From BHER01 sp051652245 (lineage in GTDB: Bacteria > Bacillota_I > Bacilli_A > Culicoidibacterales > Culicoidibacteraceae): 54,761 nucleotides of DNA. A program made the translations under genes and the position numbers. The notes beneath the pieces are model-generated. The model was not told the DNA's origin, ran no database searches, and saw only the letters and a list, made by a program, of their open reading frames with translations. Below, piece by piece: positions 42,146 through 49,834 of this stretch. Position 1 is the stretch's first letter. Every line of letters begins with the position of its first letter. The stretch is from contig JBOFTV010000057.1 in NCBI GenBank assembly GCA_051652245.1, positions 1 to 54,761 on the forward strand. The letters run 5' to 3'.

Positions 42146-42415
42146 ATGCGTGGCATTATAACCGTTTTAGGAAAAGATACAGTTGGGATAATTGCAAAAG
42201 TGTGCACTTATCTTGCTAATCAATCAGTGAATGTGCTGGATCTTTCGCAAGCAATTACACAAGGTAATTTTCACATGATTATGATAGTTGATACAGCAGC
42301 ATCAGACCAAAAATTTGAAGTGCTAATAGAGCAACTTACAGCACTAGGTGAAGAAATAGGTGTGATAATTACATTGCAAAATGAAGAAATATTTAATGCA
42401 ATGCATCGAATCTAA
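42146..42415 (+). CDS. ACT-domain protein (UPF0237-like)
   Basis: 89 residues, one ACT domain (MRGIITVLGKDTVGIIAKVCTYLANQSVNVLDL) of the kind that binds small ligands such as amino acids. ATG 42146 is chosen over the in-frame 42098 because the extra 16 residues are unlike the family and GGAAAGAAGGAA lies just upstream. Next to a PFL-family gene, an association seen in many bacteria. Confidence 0.8.
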   Translation: MRGIITVLGKDTVGIIAKVCTYLANQSVNVLDLSQAITQGNFHMIMIVDTAASDQKFEVLIEQLTALGEEIGVIITLQNEEIFNAMHRI

Positions 42416-42443
42416 GATAACAAAAAAAAGGAGGCAGAAACCA

Positions 42444-43802
42444 ATGATCACAAAAAGTGAAATAATCGAAACCAATGCCATGATTGAAGAAGCAAATTTA
42501 GATGTTCGTACAATTACAATGGGGATTAATCTGCTTGACTGTGTCGATAGTGATATTGATAAACTTAAGCAAAAAATATTTACTAAAATCACAGAAAAAG
42601 CCAAAAATTTAGTGAAAGTTGGAGACGATATTGGTAAACAATACGGTGTTCCAATTGTCAATAAGCGAATCAGTGTAACACCCATTGCAATTATTGCATC
42701 GGGGCATCCACAAGAGGCATTTTTAGGAATCGCTCAAACATTAGACAAGGCAGCAAATGCCGTAGGAGTTAATTTTATTGGTGGCTACACGGCTCTTGTT
42801 GAAAAAGGAATGACAAAAGCAGATGAGTACTTAATAAACTCATTGCCAGAAGTATTAGCAAAAACGAATTGCGTTTGTGCATCTGTTAATGTTGGTTCAA
42901 CAAAAAGTGGTATCAACATGACAGCAGTTAAGATGATGGGGCAAACAATCCTCGAAATTGCCCGCTTAACCAAAGATGCCGACTCAATTGGCTGTGCAAA
43001 ATTTGTTGTTTTTACAAATGCTGTTGAGGATAATCCTTTTATGGCTGGAGCTTTTCATGGAGTGGGTGAAGCAGATACAGTCATAAATGTGGGGGTTAGT
43101 GGCCCTGGTGTTGTTAAAAAGGCCCTTGAAAATGTTAAGGGACAAGATTTTGAAGCGATTTGTGAAACAATTAAGCAGACAGCATTTAAAATAACACGTG
43201 TTGGTCAATTAGTCGCACAAGAAGCTGCTAAACGTCTAGGCGTACCATTTGGTATTATTGACCTATCCTTAGCGCCAACACCAGCAATTGGTGATAGCAT
43301 TGCTGAAATTTTTGAAGTAATGGGGTTAGAAATGGCGGGAGCCCCAGGAACAACAGCAGCCTTAGCACTCTTAAATGACAATGTTAAAAAAGGGGGCGTG
43401 ATGGCTTCATCTTATGTTGGGGGGCTAAGTGGTGCATTTATTCCTGTTAGTGAGGATCAACGCATGATTGATGCCGTCAATGCGGGAGCCTTAACACTTG
43501 AAAAACTCGAAGCAATGTCTTGTGTTTGTTCAGTCGGTTTAGATATGGTGGCAATTCCCGGTAAAACAAGTGCAGCAACAATTTCGGGAATCATAGCAGA
43601 TGAAATGGCAATTGGGATGATTAACAATAAAACAACAGCCGTTAGAATCATTCCGGTCATTGGTAAAGATGTAGGTGATACTGCCGTTTTTGGTGGCTTA
43701 CTTGGGTATGCACCAATCATGCCCGTTAACGGATTTTCATGTGTTGACTTCATTAACCGTGGAGGGCGAATTCCCGCACCAATTCATAGCTTTAAAAACT
43801 AA
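42444..43802 (+). CDS. PFL-family protein (UPF0210)
   Basis: About 452 residues of the DUF711/UPF0210 family, related in fold to pyruvate formate-lyase-like proteins, but without an assigned function. Glycine-rich conserved regions are VGSTKSGINMTAVKMMG, VSGPGVVKKALENV and SCVCSVGLDMVAIPGKT. Ribosome binding site AAAGGAGG precedes ATG 42444. The ACT-PFL gene pair is conserved, suggesting the ACT protein senses or regulates this one. Confidence 0.85.
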   Translation: MITKSEIIETNAMIEEANLDVRTITMGINLLDCVDSDIDKLKQKIFTKITEKAKNLVKVGDDIGKQYGVPIVNKRISVTPIAIIASGHPQEAFLGIAQTLDKAANAVGVNFIGGYTALVEKGMTKADEYLINSLPEVLAKTNCVCASVNVGSTKSGINMTAVKMMGQTILEIARLTKDADSIGCAKFVVFTNAVEDNPFMAGAFHGVGEADTVINVGVSGPGVVKKALENVKGQDFEAICETIKQTAFKITRVGQLVAQEAAKRLGVPFGIIDLSLAPTPAIGDSIAEIFEVMGLEMAGAPGTTAALALLNDNVKKGGVMASSYVGGLSGAFIPVSEDQRMIDAVNAGALTLEKLEAMSCVCSVGLDMVAIPGKTSAATISGIIADEMAIGMINNKTTAVRIIPVIGKDVGDTAVFGGLLGYAPIMPVNGFSCVDFINRGGRIPAPIHSFKN

Positions 43803-43814
43803 ATAATGTTAACT

Positions 43815-43852
43815 AAAAACGCTTAAAAGAAATGGACTTTAAGCGTTTTTAG
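43815..43852 (+). terminator. Terminator after the PFL-family gene
   Basis: 13-bp stem AAAAACGCTTAAA (43815-43827) / TTTAAGCGTTTTT (43838-43850). The right arm is part of a 24-base repeat shared with 45445-45468. Confidence 0.9.
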
Positions 43853-43861
43853 TATATTATT
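43838..43861 (+). repeat. 24-bp direct repeat, copy 1
   Basis: Identical to 45445-45468; it consists of the right arm of the terminator and the following TATATTATT. The two copies flank the FtsX-like permease gene. Confidence 0.85.
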
Positions 43862-43909
43862 CACGAAAATAAATATATGTGTTATAATTTAACAAAGGAA
43901 GTGTTTTTC

Positions 43910-45346
43910 ATGAATTATCTAAAAAGAGCCATTATTTCAGTTACGAGACAACCAATTAAATCAATCGGGTTATTGCTAATCATTTTTTTACTAGGTAATG
44001 TGATGATTGGAGCTTTAGCTATTGAGCAGGCAATAAGCAATATTGAACAAAATGTGAAAAATAATCTAAGTGTTGTTGCTTCAGTTGAACCTGATTACGA
44101 CAATCTGGCACAGTGGAGTGAAGGAGAAAGACTTAGTGTTGAAATGATTAATAAAATTGGGAAAAGTCCTTATGTGAAGGCCTTTGATTATAGTGAAGGA
44201 GCGATAGTAGAAGGACCAAGTTATCAGTTAATCATCTCAGAAGAAGGTAGCATGTATAATATAACATCGGATGGAGTAAGTTACGATTTAATAACTTTCT
44301 CTTTAGTTGGTACATCATATGCACCAATACTTGATGTTGAACAAGGAGAAAAAAAGTTAGTAAGCGGTAGAACATTTACTCAAGATGAGATTACTAAAGG
44401 AAGAAACAGTGCCATCATAAGTCAAAATTTTGCCCAACTAAACAACCTTAGCGTAGGACAAACGATGGAATTTAAGAATATCGTAAGAGACACGACAAAC
44501 GAGGAAGTGACTAAATTTTCGGAGTATGAAATAATTAACACAGAAAACGTTGCCTTAGAAATAATTGGAATAGTAACAAAAGAGCCAAAACAGCAACCAA
44601 AGAAGAACAGGGAATTTATTGAGTCAGAACAAGTCCAATTTGACAATGAAATCATTGTTCCAAATCTGCTGGCCAAAAATGTGAAAGCTAGTAAAATACT
44701 TAATGGAGAATTACCACAAAATACAATATATAGCCCGATATTTTTCTTAACAACGCCTGATGTCATTGAAGCTTTTGAAACAGAAATGATTGGAGAAATT
44801 CCAGGAACGTATAAAATAATTACAGCACAAGATAGTTATGAAAAAATAGCTAGTGCAATTGAATCAGTAAGTTATAATGTAAAAAGCACAACAATTATTA
44901 CAATAGGGGTGGGAGTGTTAATCCTATCCTTGATTATTTTGTTGATTTTACGTGAAAGAAAGAAAGAACTTGCCATTTATTTAGCAATCGGTGAAGTGAA
45001 ATTTAAAGTAGCCTTACAATGCATCATTGAAGTGATGATAATTACATTTGTTGGACTGGGTCTCGCTTTATTTAGCGGAAGCATACTAGTTGATAATGTT
45101 TCACAAAAAATAATTAGTAATGAAATTGTAGTAAGTAATGATAGTCGTGCTACTATTGGAGGCGTTCAATCAAGGTATTTGGATCTTAATGTAAGCGAGC
45201 ATGATTTTATTGAATATATCGGCATTTCGATTACGGTGAAATTTATTACTATCATCTTTGTTGTCATCAGCGGAACATCATTAACTGCAACAATCATCCC
45301 AATTTATTATATCCTACGAATAACCCCCCAAAAAATACTTTTATAG
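43910..45346 (+). CDS. FtsX-like ABC transporter permease (orphan)
   Basis: About 478 residues: one N-terminal transmembrane helix (IGLLLIIFLLGNVMIGALA), a large extracellular domain (about residues 50-330), then three C-terminal helices. That is the MacB/FtsX permease topology. ATG 43910 follows AAGGAAGTG; a longer start at 43877 lacks a signal. A promoter with extended -10 TGTTATAAT lies at 43880-43888. No ATP-binding partner is adjacent, unusual for the family. The gene is bounded by the 24-bp direct repeat. Confidence 0.8.
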   Translation: MNYLKRAIISVTRQPIKSIGLLLIIFLLGNVMIGALAIEQAISNIEQNVKNNLSVVASVEPDYDNLAQWSEGERLSVEMINKIGKSPYVKAFDYSEGAIVEGPSYQLIISEEGSMYNITSDGVSYDLITFSLVGTSYAPILDVEQGEKKLVSGRTFTQDEITKGRNSAIISQNFAQLNNLSVGQTMEFKNIVRDTTNEEVTKFSEYEIINTENVALEIIGIVTKEPKQQPKKNREFIESEQVQFDNEIIVPNLLAKNVKASKILNGELPQNTIYSPIFFLTTPDVIEAFETEMIGEIPGTYKIITAQDSYEKIASAIESVSYNVKSTTIITIGVGVLILSLIILLILRERKKELAIYLAIGEVKFKVALQCIIEVMIITFVGLGLALFSGSILVDNVSQKIISNEIVVSNDSRATIGGVQSRYLDLNVSEHDFIEYIGISITVKFITIIFVVISGTSLTATIIPIYYILRITPQKILL

Positions 45347-45367
45347 AGAAAACCATTTTTAAAAAAA

Positions 45368-45381
45368 TTCCCCTAGGGGAA
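45368..45381. repeat. Perfect palindrome after the permease gene
   Basis: TTCCCCTAGGGGAA forms a stem with CTAG loop, next to seven A residues on the plus strand (T run on the minus strand). May be a minus-strand terminator or a protein site. Confidence 0.5.
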
Positions 45382-45444
45382 AATAAATTGTGGACATTAT
45401 TATGTACGAACACTTAAGACATTATCATATACGTGTTACTTGAT

Positions 45445-45468
45445 TTTAAGCGTTTTTAGTATATTATT
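45445..45468 (+). repeat. 24-bp direct repeat, copy 2
   Basis: Identical to 43838-43861, here without the left arm of the terminator. It runs into the promoter of the next gene (TTGACA at 45468-45473). Confidence 0.85.
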
Positions 45469-45496
45469 TGACATAAACAAGTAAAAGTAGTAATAT
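45468..45496 (+). promoter_or_regulatory. Promoter of the 45545 gene
   Basis: Consensus TTGACA (45468-45473), 17-base spacer, TAATAT (45491-45496). Confidence 0.65.
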
Positions 45497-45544
45497 ATAA
45501 TGTATGAAAGCGATAACAAAACAACAAAGCGGAGGGACACTATT

Positions 45545-46036
45545 ATGGAATATAACAAACAACAAACAGCGATACTAAATAGCTTAATAAAAACGGAAAA
45601 TAATTTGATCTGGTGTGATTTTACTTACGGATTAGATAATGAGAAAAACACAGGAATTGATTTAATGGCATGGGGCGAAGATAATTTCCTTCGATGTATA
45701 CTAGATGAACAAGGAATTAGTGTTTTTCCGCTGGAAAGCAATAAATCGATTAAAGATATTAGCCTCGAAAATATTAGTCAACTAGAGTTTCATCTAAAAT
45801 CAAATATTCCCGAAGCGTTAGATCTACCTGATACGGTAAAATACATTGTCGAAATTATAGTGTCGTTAAAAAATGGAAGATTACTTGCTCTTCATGCAAT
45901 TAATCTTGCGGTAGTTCAAAAATTTGCGCTCCTAGAATCAGCGGGAATACAAATTATTGATAATCAAAATATTGTAGCATTGAGCCACTTTTCAACATTA
46001 GATTTATTATATGATGCATGTAAAGTAGCAATGTAA
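45545..46036 (+). CDS. Hypothetical cytoplasmic protein
   Basis: 163 residues, not recognised. ATG 45545 follows CGGAGGG; an in-frame start at 45500 has no ribosome binding site. Predicted soluble, with mixed alpha-beta character and the stretches NLIWCDFTYGLDNEKNTGIDL and LEFHLKSNIPEALDLPDTVKYI. Own promoter and a strong terminator make it monocistronic. Confidence 0.65.
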   Translation: MEYNKQQTAILNSLIKTENNLIWCDFTYGLDNEKNTGIDLMAWGEDNFLRCILDEQGISVFPLESNKSIKDISLENISQLEFHLKSNIPEALDLPDTVKYIVEIIVSLKNGRLLALHAINLAVVQKFALLESAGIQIIDNQNIVALSHFSTLDLLYDACKVAM

Positions 46037-46048
46037 ATAAGTAGAATT

Positions 46049-46081
46049 AAAAGAGCATTTTGAAGGAAATGCTCTTTTTTT
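46049..46081 (+). terminator. Intrinsic terminator
   Basis: 12-bp stem AAAAGAGCATTT (46049-46060) / AAATGCTCTTTT (46067-46078), T tail. Confidence 0.9.
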
Positions 46082-46101
46082 GGGCGGTAAATTCAGAATA
46101 T

Positions 46102-46142
46102 TTATCGTTTAACGATAAATAAATATTGTTTTATGATATACT
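46102..46142 (+). promoter_or_regulatory. Operator palindrome and extended -10 promoter of the DUF2975 operon
   Basis: Perfect inverted repeat TTATCGTT-T-AACGATAA at 46102-46118, lying over the -35 region, followed by TG-A-TATACT (46134-46142). The Xre regulator at 46648 is the obvious candidate to bind it. Confidence 0.7.
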
Positions 46143-46170
46143 AAAATTATAAAAAAGGAGTGAACACAAA

Positions 46171-46620
46171 ATGTGGAATAAAAATCAATCATTAATTCTA
46201 AGTAAAATACTGACAATGCTTTTTGGGGCAGTGCTACTTATCATCCTCTTTTTTGCCCCAACAATTATCACAATGATTCATTACCGCTCGACATCAATAG
46301 TTGAATGGATGTATCCCTATTTTCTTGGCACGATTTATAGTGGTGGAATCGTGGCCCTCATCTTACTTTCCCTACTTGCTAAATTACTGGATAACATCGG
46401 GAAGGGCAAAGTTTTCATTCATCAAAACATCACATGTTTAAGATGGATTTCATGGCTTTGTATTATGGGGGCAATCATTACGGTCGTATCAGCAGCATAC
46501 TGGATAATTTGGCTTCTAATTGCTATCATAGCCGCATTTTTTGCTTTAATTATTCGGGTAATTAAAAATATCATGCTTGAGGCAACGCTCATCAAACAGG
46601 AAAATGACTATACGATTTAG
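46171..46620 (+). CDS. DUF2975-like membrane protein
   Basis: 149 residues, four transmembrane segments (LTMLFGAVLLIILFFAPTI, YFLGTIYSGGIVALILLSLL, WISWLCIMGAIITVVSAAYW, IAIIAAFFALIIRVI) with the intervening GKGKVFIHQNI loop typical of DUF2975. These proteins often sit just before a small Xre-family regulator, as here. Function unknown. Ribosome binding site AAAAAAGGAGTG. Confidence 0.8.
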   Translation: MWNKNQSLILSKILTMLFGAVLLIILFFAPTIITMIHYRSTSIVEWMYPYFLGTIYSGGIVALILLSLLAKLLDNIGKGKVFIHQNITCLRWISWLCIMGAIITVVSAAYWIIWLLIAIIAAFFALIIRVIKNIMLEATLIKQENDYTI

Positions 46621-46647
46621 TCAATAATAGAACAGGAGGAATCAATC

Positions 46648-46902
46648 ATGGCAATAATTTTAACATTAGATGTAATGATGGCCAAAAGAAAAGTATCGTC
46701 GCAAGAATTATCCGATAAAATTGGCATCACCCCCGCAAATTTATCGATTCTGAAAACGGGAAAAGCGAAAGCAATTCGCTTTTCAACACTAACAGCAATC
46801 TGTGATCACCTAAACTGCCAACCAGGAGATATTCTTGTATATGAGAAAAGAGGAGGAACCCCAAATGATAGCACAGACAAACAAACAAGTAGTAATCAAT
46901 AA
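46648..46902 (+). CDS. Small Xre-family regulator (YozG-like)
   Basis: 84 residues, almost only a helix-turn-helix: VMMAKRKVSSQELSDKIG, then ITPANLSILKTGKAKAIRFSTLTAIC, then NCQPGDILVYEK. The family regulates its own operon; the palindrome at 46102 is a fitting target. The C-terminal ~15 residues overlap the next gene. Confidence 0.85.
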   Translation: MAIILTLDVMMAKRKVSSQELSDKIGITPANLSILKTGKAKAIRFSTLTAICDHLNCQPGDILVYEKRGGTPNDSTDKQTSSNQ

Positions 46903-48154
46903 AACAAAATTTTCCCCGGATAAAGTGGATGTATATTTAGCAATCAGTCTTAGTTTTTTTTCCTACTTTTTCATTAAATGGATCAGCGGATTTTCGTGGA
47001 TGGGTCCAAAAGTATCCTTTTATATTTTAGCGTATGTGGGTCTGCTGCTTGTCTATACACAATATAAAAAAATTCAACGACCAAAAGAAAGTTTCTATTG
47101 GCTCACAATTTTACTGTTATGTGCGCTATCATATGGATTATTTGGCCTACACGCGATGAGTGCTTGGCAATTTATACTAACAATAATGACAGCTATTTAT
47201 TGGACAGCATCCGTTATGGGCGGGCTATTGCGGCAGAAAACAACCAATGTCCTGATCGTTGATATCTGTAATATCCTCTTTGTTGTCCCTTTTTCGAATT
47301 TGCGGGCTTTAGTTGATATAATAACGATTAAAAGGAGCAATGAAAAACAGATGCTAAAAGGGCAGGTAATTTCAATTGTAATTGCAATCTTGATTTTAAT
47401 CCCGCTTGTTTCCATTATTCTTCCTGCACTAACGGGTGCTGATAGCTCCAATCTGTTCACGCAAATAATGGAAACAATATTCAAGGAAAATATCATAAGT
47501 GATTACATCAGACCAGGTCAGCTGCTCTTTTCGATTTTATTATTATTCTATTGGGTGGCACTTATTTTAGGATTTGGAAGTAAGCGGAACACAACTAAAA
47601 TAAACTTGGAAGCCAAAGTTGAAAGCTTGAAGAAATTAAAAGGACTATCAAGAACGACAATTAGCTTGGTTCTTTTAGTGATAATTTCTGTCTATTTTCT
47701 GTTTATCGTCACACAAATTCCTTATCTTTTTTCGGCATTTATTGGGAAAATTCCTTTGGAAACAGAAAGTTATGCAGAATATGCGCGGCACGGATTCTTT
47801 GAATTATGTTGGATTGTCACGTTTAATTTAGCAATCCTTCTTAGTGCTAATCTTTTTTCAAGAAGTTTGCGCGTGGATGCTAAATGGCTGCGCTACTTTA
47901 ATATTGTCCTTGCGATCATCACAATGCTGTTAATTACAACAGCATATAGTAAAATGGGACTTTACATCAGCCACTATGGTCTCACGGTTAATCGGATTAA
48001 AGTATGTGCAACACTCCTATTTCTGCTATTGACATGGAGTGGAATTATTGTCTTGCAATTTAGAGTGTTTTCGATTGTAAGATTTAGTTTAATGTGTGGA
48101 AGTGCAATCCTAATTGGCCTTTGCCTCCTCAACTTACCGCTTAATTCCCTATAA
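46865..48154 (+). CDS. DUF4173-like polytopic membrane protein
   Basis: 429 residues, about ten or more transmembrane segments and the conserved EYARHGFFELCWIVTFNLAI typical of the DUF4173 family. ATG 46865 follows AGGAGGA inside the Xre gene (overlap 38 bases), implying coupling. With the DUF2975 gene and Xre regulator it forms a three-gene cluster. Function unknown; membrane location is clear. Confidence 0.75.
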   Translation: MIAQTNKQVVINKTKFSPDKVDVYLAISLSFFSYFFIKWISGFSWMGPKVSFYILAYVGLLLVYTQYKKIQRPKESFYWLTILLLCALSYGLFGLHAMSAWQFILTIMTAIYWTASVMGGLLRQKTTNVLIVDICNILFVVPFSNLRALVDIITIKRSNEKQMLKGQVISIVIAILILIPLVSIILPALTGADSSNLFTQIMETIFKENIISDYIRPGQLLFSILLLFYWVALILGFGSKRNTTKINLEAKVESLKKLKGLSRTTISLVLLVIISVYFLFIVTQIPYLFSAFIGKIPLETESYAEYARHGFFELCWIVTFNLAILLSANLFSRSLRVDAKWLRYFNIVLAIITMLLITTAYSKMGLYISHYGLTVNRIKVCATLLFLLLTWSGIIVLQFRVFSIVRFSLMCGSAILIGLCLLNLPLNSL

Positions 48155-48188
48155 TATCAATAAATTGAAAACTTCAGCACAATAACAC

Positions 48189-48217
48189 TTGAAACCCCCC
48201 TCATATTATGCTATCAT
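48189..48217 (+). promoter_or_regulatory. Promoter of purH
   Basis: TTGAAA (48189-48194), 17-base spacer, TATCAT (48212-48217). Confidence 0.6.
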
Positions 48218-48264
48218 TATTTTTATAAAAAAAAATGGGCTCAGCAAAGGATGGGAAAATAATT

Positions 48265-49806
48265 ATGCAAAAAAGGGCTTTAATAAGTGTTAGCGATAAA
48301 ACGGGGATAGTAGCATTTGCTAAGGAATTAGTCGCTCTTGATTATGAAATAATTTCAACCGGGGGAAGTGCCACTTTTCTGCTAAATGCGGGTATTAGCG
48401 TGAGGGAAGTTGCAGATGTTACAGGGTTTCCCGAAATAATGAATGGTCGCGTTAAAACACTGCATCCACATATTCATGGAGGAATTCTAGCAATTCGTGA
48501 AGCCAAAGATCATCAGCAGGAAATAGAAAAGTTAGGGATTAATTACATTGATATTGTGGTTGTTAATTTATACCCGTTTAAAGAAACAATTTTAACAGAA
48601 GGGGTAACATATCAGCAAGCGATCGAAAACATTGATATTGGTGGACCAACAATGTTAAGAAGTGCTGCTAAAAATCATAAAGATGTTACCGTGATTACTG
48701 ATTTTGAAGATTATAATATTGTAATTGAGCAACTTAAAGTAAGTGGTGAAACGACATTTGAGCTACGTCAAAAACTTAGTTGGAAAGCGTTTTCAACCAC
48801 TGCGGCATATGATGCCTTGATTACAGAATATTTTAGTCAATTTTCAGAAGCTAGTTTCCCCCAAAAACTAACAGTCACCTATGAATTACAACAAAATTTG
48901 CGATATGGTGAAAACCCGCAGCAGCAGGCAGCCTACTATAAAAGTCCACTCTCTGAGCAAAATAGCTTGGTAAATGCACAGCAACTACAAGGAAAAGAAC
49001 TTTCTTACAATAATATCAATGATGCAAATTATGCTATTGATATTGCCCAAGCCTTTACTTGTCCGGTTGTTATTGCAATCAAGCATATGAATCCATGTGG
49101 GGTAGGAATCGGTCCAACATTACACGAGGCTTTTCTACGTGCCAAAGACGCGGATCCAATTTCTATTTTTGGAGGTATTATTGTCACAAATCAAACAGTG
49201 GATGACAAAACAGCCGCTAAGCTAGCAGAAATATTCCTTGAGGTGATTATTGCCCCAAATTTCACCCCCCAAGCCCAACTAATCCTTGCAGAAAAAAAGA
49301 ACTTGCGCCTCTTAAAAATGGCAATAGTCACAAAAAATGATAATATCCAACAGAAGCAAATAACGTCAATTAAGGGAGGAATCCTTTTACAGACAACTGA
49401 TACTAGTATCCTAGGAACCGAAGACTTACAGTGTGTAACTATCAAAAAACCAACACCAGAAATCGAAGCGGCACTTTTATTTGCTTGGAAAGTTGTCAAA
49501 TATGTTAAATCAAATGCGATCGTCATTGCTAATGGACAGCAAACATTGGGGATTGGTGCAGGCCAAATGAACCGTGTAGGTGCTGCTAAAATAGCATTGG
49601 AACAAGCTGGTATTGCAGCCAAAGGACAAGTTATGAGTTCGGATGCATTTTTCCCGATGAGTGATACAGTAGAACTAGCAGCTAAGGCTGGCATTGTTGC
49701 AATTATTCAACCCGGCGGATCAATTAAAGACAAGGAATCAATTGAAATGGCAAACAAGTATGGTATTATTATGGTATTTACCGGGATACGTCATTTTAAG
49801 CATTAA
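48265..49806 (+). CDS. purH: Bifunctional AICAR transformylase / IMP cyclohydrolase
   Basis: 513 residues, the last two steps of IMP synthesis. N-terminal MGS-like cyclohydrolase domain (RALISVSDKTGIVAFAKEL, STGGSATFL) and C-terminal transformylase with KHMNPCGVG and the terminal GGSIKDKESIEMANKY. ATG 48265 fits homologues; a start at 48235 would add a nonhomologous leader. Uses 10-formyl-THF, which the next gene supplies. Confidence 0.95.
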   Translation: MQKRALISVSDKTGIVAFAKELVALDYEIISTGGSATFLLNAGISVREVADVTGFPEIMNGRVKTLHPHIHGGILAIREAKDHQQEIEKLGINYIDIVVVNLYPFKETILTEGVTYQQAIENIDIGGPTMLRSAAKNHKDVTVITDFEDYNIVIEQLKVSGETTFELRQKLSWKAFSTTAAYDALITEYFSQFSEASFPQKLTVTYELQQNLRYGENPQQQAAYYKSPLSEQNSLVNAQQLQGKELSYNNINDANYAIDIAQAFTCPVVIAIKHMNPCGVGIGPTLHEAFLRAKDADPISIFGGIIVTNQTVDDKTAAKLAEIFLEVIIAPNFTPQAQLILAEKKNLRLLKMAIVTKNDNIQQKQITSIKGGILLQTTDTSILGTEDLQCVTIKKPTPEIEAALLFAWKVVKYVKSNAIVIANGQQTLGIGAGQMNRVGAAKIALEQAGIAAKGQVMSSDAFFPMSDTVELAAKAGIVAIIQPGGSIKDKESIEMANKYGIIMVFTGIRHFKH

Positions 49807-49834
49807 AATAAAGCGAAAGAAGTAGGGGAATTAA

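Noticed and set aside
48155..48264. Purine riboswitch or PurR box before purH
   Set aside because: Neither the riboswitch core nor paired PurBoxes can be seen.
49191..49694. 167-codon minus-strand frame within purH
   Set aside because: Overlaps the conserved transformylase domain; no own signals.
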